From: Desulfobacteraceae bacterium | GTDB taxonomy: Bacteria > Desulfobacterota > Desulfobacteria > Desulfobacterales > Desulfobacteraceae | Reading direction: 5' to 3' | Assembly: GCA_003354055.1 (NCBI GenBank) | Contig: PIVQ01000262.1 | Coordinates: 1 to 9,154, forward strand | Length of the DNA stretch: 9,154 nucleotides | Shown: positions 6,070 to 9,154 of the stretch, in pieces | Layout: each line of letters opens with the position of its first letter | How positions within the stretch are numbered: position 1 is the first letter of the stretch | Made by a program: the position numbers and the translations under genes | The notes under the pieces: model-generated | The model's database searches: none | What the model saw: only the letters and a program-made list of their open reading frames with translations | Told to the model about the DNA's origin: nothing

Positions 6070-6945
6070 GTGTCGCAAATAGAATTTACCGTGCTCAAGG
6101 GTAACGGGATGAAGCTGGACGGGGGCAGTATGTTCGGTAATGCCCCAAAGGCTCTGTGGGGCGGCTGGATGCCGGCGGATGACCGGAATATGATTGATAT
6201 TGCCTCCCAGTGTCTGCTGGTGCGGACGCCTGAATTTAATATCCTTTTTGAGACCGGGGCAGGGGCCTATCTTTCCCCTGAGATGAAACAGCGGTTTCAG
6301 ATCAGGGATGAGGGGCATATGCTTTTGGCGTCATTGGCGCAGCAGGGTCTTGGCCACGAGGATATCACCCATGTGGTCCTGTCCCATCTTCACTTTGACC
6401 ATGCCGGCGGCCTGCTGGCGGAATGGGAAGAGGGCAGGAGTACTCCTGAGCTTTTGTTTCCCAATGCCCGGTTTATTATCGGTGAGGAGAATTTTAAACG
6501 GTCGGGAAACCCTCATTTCAGGGACCGGGCCTCGTTTATTCCGGGACTTGCCGATCTTCTTGAAGAGAGCAACCGCCTGGATTTGAAAAAAGACGGGGAC
6601 AGGATTGTTCTTGACGGGCTTGAGATTGAGTTCACGGAAAGCCACGGCCATACCCCGGGTATGCTGGTGTCATGGATCCGGACGAAGGACACTACCGTTG
6701 TTTTTACAGGGGATCTGATCCCGGCCCATCCCTGGGTAAACCTGCCCATTACCATGGGCTATGACAGGTTTCCGGAAGGTCTGATCGATGAGAAAAAGCA
6801 ACTGCTGGAAAAGGCTCTTGAAGCCGGAGCCCTTATGATTTATCCCCATGACCCGGTCTGTGCCGCCTCATATCTTGAGCTGGACGGCAAAACCAGCAGG
6901 ATCAAACCTGGCGAAAAGATGGCCGAATTAACAATGGTCGTTTAA
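6070..6945 (+). CDS. MBL-fold metallo-hydrolase, YtnP/AHL-lactonase-like
   Basis: A 291-residue cytoplasmic metallo-beta-lactamase-fold hydrolase with a complete dinuclear metal site: HLHFDH (His106, His108, Asp110, His111), His194 in GHTPG, Asp215 in FTGDL and His260 in YPHDP. The N-terminal LDGGSMFGNAPKALW block is typical of the subgroup containing quorum-quenching lactonases such as Bacillus YtnP. The substrate here cannot be told from sequence; lactone or ester hydrolysis is likely. The start is GTG at 6070 with AAGGA at 6057-6061 (8 nt spacing); no better ATG is available, since the next Met is residue 14. It lies 33 bp after yhbY on the same strand. Its last 18 bp overlap the end of the convergent hydrolase gene. 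Length and motifs are normal for the family. Confidence 0.9.
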   Translation: MSQIEFTVLKGNGMKLDGGSMFGNAPKALWGGWMPADDRNMIDIASQCLLVRTPEFNILFETGAGAYLSPEMKQRFQIRDEGHMLLASLAQQGLGHEDITHVVLSHLHFDHAGGLLAEWEEGRSTPELLFPNARFIIGEENFKRSGNPHFRDRASFIPGLADLLEESNRLDLKKDGDRIVLDGLEIEFTESHGHTPGMLVSWIRTKDTTVVFTGDLIPAHPWVNLPITMGYDRFPEGLIDEKKQLLEKALEAGALMIYPHDPVCAASYLELDGKTSRIKPGEKMAELTMVV

Positions 6946-7881
6946 AAAGCAGGTGACCTGGTGTTCAGACCAGTAAATCTTTTCCTTATTAAATGAAACA
7001 AATCCCACATGTCCCCCTGATTTAGGCATTTCCAGGGTGACGTGGGTGTTGTACCCCGCTTCTACCACGGGAAAACACTCCTTGGGCAGGAAAGGATCAT
7101 TTATGGCATTGATGATCAGGGTCGGGATTTTTATCTCAGGAATGAACTGGCGGCTGGCGCATTTCCTCCAATAATCCTCAGCATTTTTAAACCCGTGGAT
7201 GGGGGCTGTATACCGGTCATCAAATTCTTTAAAGTTCTTTATGGCGTCATAGCCTGTGTCGTCCAGAGCGCCGGGCAGAAGCTTCATCTTATCTTTGATC
7301 TTCTGATGGAGCATGATGAGAAATCGTTTCATATAAAGCTTGTTGGACGGTCTTGCAAGAACTGCGGCGCTGGCCTCAAGATCGCAAGGGACGGAAAAGG
7401 TGATGGCCTTGGATACTTTGTGGTTCACTTTGTCCCGCCCCAGGTAAACCAGGGACAGATTTCCGCCTAAACTGAAGCCGATCAGGGCGATTTCAGTATA
7501 CCTGCCGGTTGAGGCTGCATGGTCAATGACAGAGGCCAGATCGTCGGTGGCGCCGTTGTGGTAGGAGCGAAGCTTTGTGTTTGGCTCACCGCTGCATCCC
7601 CGGTAGTTCCAGGCAAGGGCATCCCAGCCGCCCTGGTTCACGGCCCGGACCATGCCTTTTACGTATGCCCGGGTGGAATTGCCCTCAAGTCCGTGGGAGA
7701 TGACTGCCAGGCGTTTGCTGTGGATCCTGGACCAGTCCAGGTCCAGGAAATCATCGTCCCGGGTTGTTATGCGTTCTCTTACATACCTTACATCCGTAAC
7801 TTTTCGAAAGAGGACAGGATAAATGGTCTGCACATGACCGTTGCCGAACAACAGGGGCGGGTGATAGTCATTATCGTTCAA
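6928..7881 (-). CDS. YheT-family alpha/beta hydrolase
   Basis: An alpha/beta-hydrolase-fold protein of the YheT (UPF0017/EMB8) group. Seen are the family N-terminal motif FGNGHVQTIYP, the oxyanion-side HGLEGNS, WNYRGCSGEPN, the nucleophile elbow GFSLGGN (Ser137), Asp262 in INAINDPF and His291 in KSGGHVGF, which complete the catalytic triad. Family members are esterase-like with poorly defined substrates, possibly lipid or short-chain esters. I prefer TTG at 7881 as the start (317 residues) because AGGAGA (7888-7893) lies 6 nt before it. A GTG at 7911 would give 327 residues but has no ribosome site. The gene is convergent with, and overlaps by 18 bp, the MBL hydrolase, and is divergent from the YchF-like gene across an AT-rich region of about 140 bp that must hold both promoters. 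The triad is intact and the length is normal. Confidence 0.88.
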   Translation of the reverse strand: MNDNDYHPPLLFGNGHVQTIYPVLFRKVTDVRYVRERITTRDDDFLDLDWSRIHSKRLAVISHGLEGNSTRAYVKGMVRAVNQGGWDALAWNYRGCSGEPNTKLRSYHNGATDDLASVIDHAASTGRYTEIALIGFSLGGNLSLVYLGRDKVNHKVSKAITFSVPCDLEASAAVLARPSNKLYMKRFLIMLHQKIKDKMKLLPGALDDTGYDAIKNFKEFDDRYTAPIHGFKNAEDYWRKCASRQFIPEIKIPTLIINAINDPFLPKECFPVVEAGYNTHVTLEMPKSGGHVGFVSFNKEKIYWSEHQVTCFLNDHC

Positions 7882-8021
7882 AAAGGGTCTCCTTTTTCGG
7901 TGTATTTCCACTGTCTTATTACAAGTATTTTTGATATATTAAATTCCTTATTAAGTAAAACTAAATATTAAATAAGCTGAAATATAAAAGAATCTTAAAC
8001 ACAATAATTAGGACATAAATT

Positions 8022-9092
8022 ATGAAGGTTGGCATCATTGGTCTTCCCCAGACAGGAAAAAAGACATTATTTCAGATTTTGACGGGCAACGAGATCTCAG
8101 ATCCTGCCAAGGCGTTTAAACCTGTACCGGGCACGGCTGATATCCTGGATTCCAGGTTCAATATCCTGGTAGACATGTACGAGCCCAATAAGCAGGCCAA
8201 GGCCCGTATCGATCTTGTGCTGCTGCCGAAAATGGAAGCGGAAACCATTTCCAAGGGGGATATTTTCAAGGATATTGCAGATATGGATGCCATCTGCCAT
8301 GTGGTCCGGGCCTTTGAAGACGACGCCATCTACCATGCCGAAGGCTCGGTGGATGCGGTCAGAGATTTTAACATGGTAAACTCCGAATTGGTCATGCATG
8401 ATCAGATTTTTGTGGAAAAGCGGGTGGAACGGCTGGAGGCCATGATTAAGAAAATCAAGGATGAGGACCAGAAAAAAGAATTGGTTCTGATGAAGAAAAT
8501 AATGGCCCACCTGGAAGAGGAACTGCCCCTGCGTCTTCTGGAACTAACTGAAGATGATGAAAAGATGATCCGGTCCTATCCTTTTATCACTCGAAAAAAA
8601 ATGGTCATTGCCGTAAATGTATCTGAGGATGATCTGGGCAACACCGATCTGCTCAAAGGGTTTCAGGAAAGTTGCGACCGTCTCATGATTGAGGCCATGG
8701 CAGTGTCTGCCAAGGTTGAGGCTGAAATTGCCATGCTGGATTCCCAGGAGGAAAAAGAAGAGTTCCTTGAAGATTTGGGCATCACTGCCACAGCTCTGGA
8801 AACCCTTACCGGCCTTTGTCTTAAAGCTCTGAATCTGATCTCATTTTTTACCGTGGGCAAGGACGAAGTCCGTCAGTGGCTGGTCCGCAAAGAGGCCAAG
8901 GCACCTGCCGCCGCCGGTGTTATTCATTCGGATCTGGAGCGTGGATTTATCCGGGCCGAGGTGTTTACCTATGATGAACTCATTGAATTGGGATCCGAGG
9001 CCGAGTTGAAGAAAAACGGTAAATTTTATGTGGAAGGCAAGGAGTATGTAGTTCGGGACGGAGACATCCTGAATATCCGTTTTTCAGTTTAA
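8022..9092 (+). CDS. YchF-like GTPase/ATPase (DUF933/TGS) with altered G motifs
   Basis: A 356-residue protein of the Obg-related YchF group (usually about 363 residues). YchF proteins bind ATP or GTP, associate with ribosomes and respond to oxidative stress. The order is normal: a P-loop domain, a helical insertion (about 115-180), G4-like NVSE at 198-201, and a C-terminal YchF/TGS region with FFTVGKDEVRQW (about 275), AAGVIHSDLERGFIRAEV and EGKEYVVRDGDI. Two motifs are unusual. G1 reads GLPQTGKKT (7-15), with Lys14 where the Mg-binding Ser normally stands. G3, normally DIAGLVKG, reads DLVLLPKM (64-71), with Leu67 in place of the invariant Gly. It is therefore probably a divergent paralogue with weakened or altered nucleotide hydrolysis, not the housekeeping ychF. 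The start has AGGA at 8010-8013, 8 nt before the ATG. The surrounding fold is well conserved, so it appears to be under selection. Confidence 0.87.
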   Translation: MKVGIIGLPQTGKKTLFQILTGNEISDPAKAFKPVPGTADILDSRFNILVDMYEPNKQAKARIDLVLLPKMEAETISKGDIFKDIADMDAICHVVRAFEDDAIYHAEGSVDAVRDFNMVNSELVMHDQIFVEKRVERLEAMIKKIKDEDQKKELVLMKKIMAHLEEELPLRLLELTEDDEKMIRSYPFITRKKMVIAVNVSEDDLGNTDLLKGFQESCDRLMIEAMAVSAKVEAEIAMLDSQEEKEEFLEDLGITATALETLTGLCLKALNLISFFTVGKDEVRQWLVRKEAKAPAAAGVIHSDLERGFIRAEVFTYDELIELGSEAELKKNGKFYVEGKEYVVRDGDILNIRFSV

Positions 9093-9105
9093 ACTGACAG
9101 GCCTT

Positions 9106-9154
9106 ATGTTTAATTTTTTGAAAAAAATCTTTTCAGAGTCCGGGGCTGGTGAAA
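9106..9154 (+). CDS. Start of a further gene, truncated by the window
   Basis: An ATG 13 bp after the YchF-like stop opens a frame that runs to the window edge: MFNFLKKIFSESGAGE (16 residues). The short hydrophobic-basic start is typical of a real N-terminus, and the tight spacing suggests co-transcription with the upstream gene. The ribosome site is weak (CAGG at 9099-9102). The product cannot be identified from this stub. Confidence 0.4.
   Translation, partial: MFNFLKKIFSESGAGE

Noticed and set aside
7042..7971. Two plus-strand open frames (7042-7470 and 7519-7971)
   Set aside because: They lie antisense to the YheT-type hydrolase, whose motifs and triad are unmistakable; they are shadows.

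Overview
The window looks like a chromosomal segment of a Gram-negative bacterium, most likely a sulfate-reducing Desulfobacterota (Desulfobacter/Desulfobacula-like). This is an inference from the style of the housekeeping proteins and the medium GC of the right half; no rRNA or other taxonomic marker is present. The right half (about 5.7-9.15 kb) is ordinary core genome with medium GC. The left half (1-5.5 kb) is accessory: gene remnants followed by a strikingly AT-rich block of unrecognised or mobile-type genes.

Layout. 1-483 (minus): an apparently frameshifted lipoprotein gene running off the left edge. 652-1056 (plus): a GC-rich, 5'-truncated remnant of a phage late-control D (gpD) tail protein, the only clear prophage trace. 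1090-1281: a tiny two-helix membrane protein, followed directly by a strong hairpin. 1303-1557: a reading frame broken by in-frame stops, possibly another gene relic. 1544-2344: an unknown membrane protein with a coiled-coil middle. 2537-3004: a small GIY-YIG-type nuclease with its own promoter-like sequence. 3113-3502 and 3538-5292: a four-helix membrane protein closely followed by a 584-residue KAP-like P-loop NTPase, which looks like a two-gene module. 5293-5730: an AT-rich non-coding segment with a 22-bp tandem repeat inside an imperfect inverted repeat (a possible MITE or IS relic), then the leader of yhbY.

From 5731 the core block begins: yhbY (50S assembly RNA-binding protein) and a metallo-beta-lactamase-fold hydrolase, probably co-transcribed. 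A YheT-type alpha/beta hydrolase lies on the minus strand, convergent with the hydrolase and overlapping it by 18 bp. A divergent YchF-like protein follows with altered G1 and G3 motifs, and then the first codons of another gene at the right edge.

How the genes fit together. The core genes share no evident single pathway. The accessory block (1.1-5.3 kb) beside a prophage relic, with a nuclease, a membrane protein and a KAP-type NTPase (a superfamily that includes the phage-exclusion protein PifA of the F plasmid), resembles a small genomic island. The membrane protein/NTPase pair is the best candidate for an undescribed, possibly defensive, system. That role is inferred from architecture and context, not shown by the sequence.
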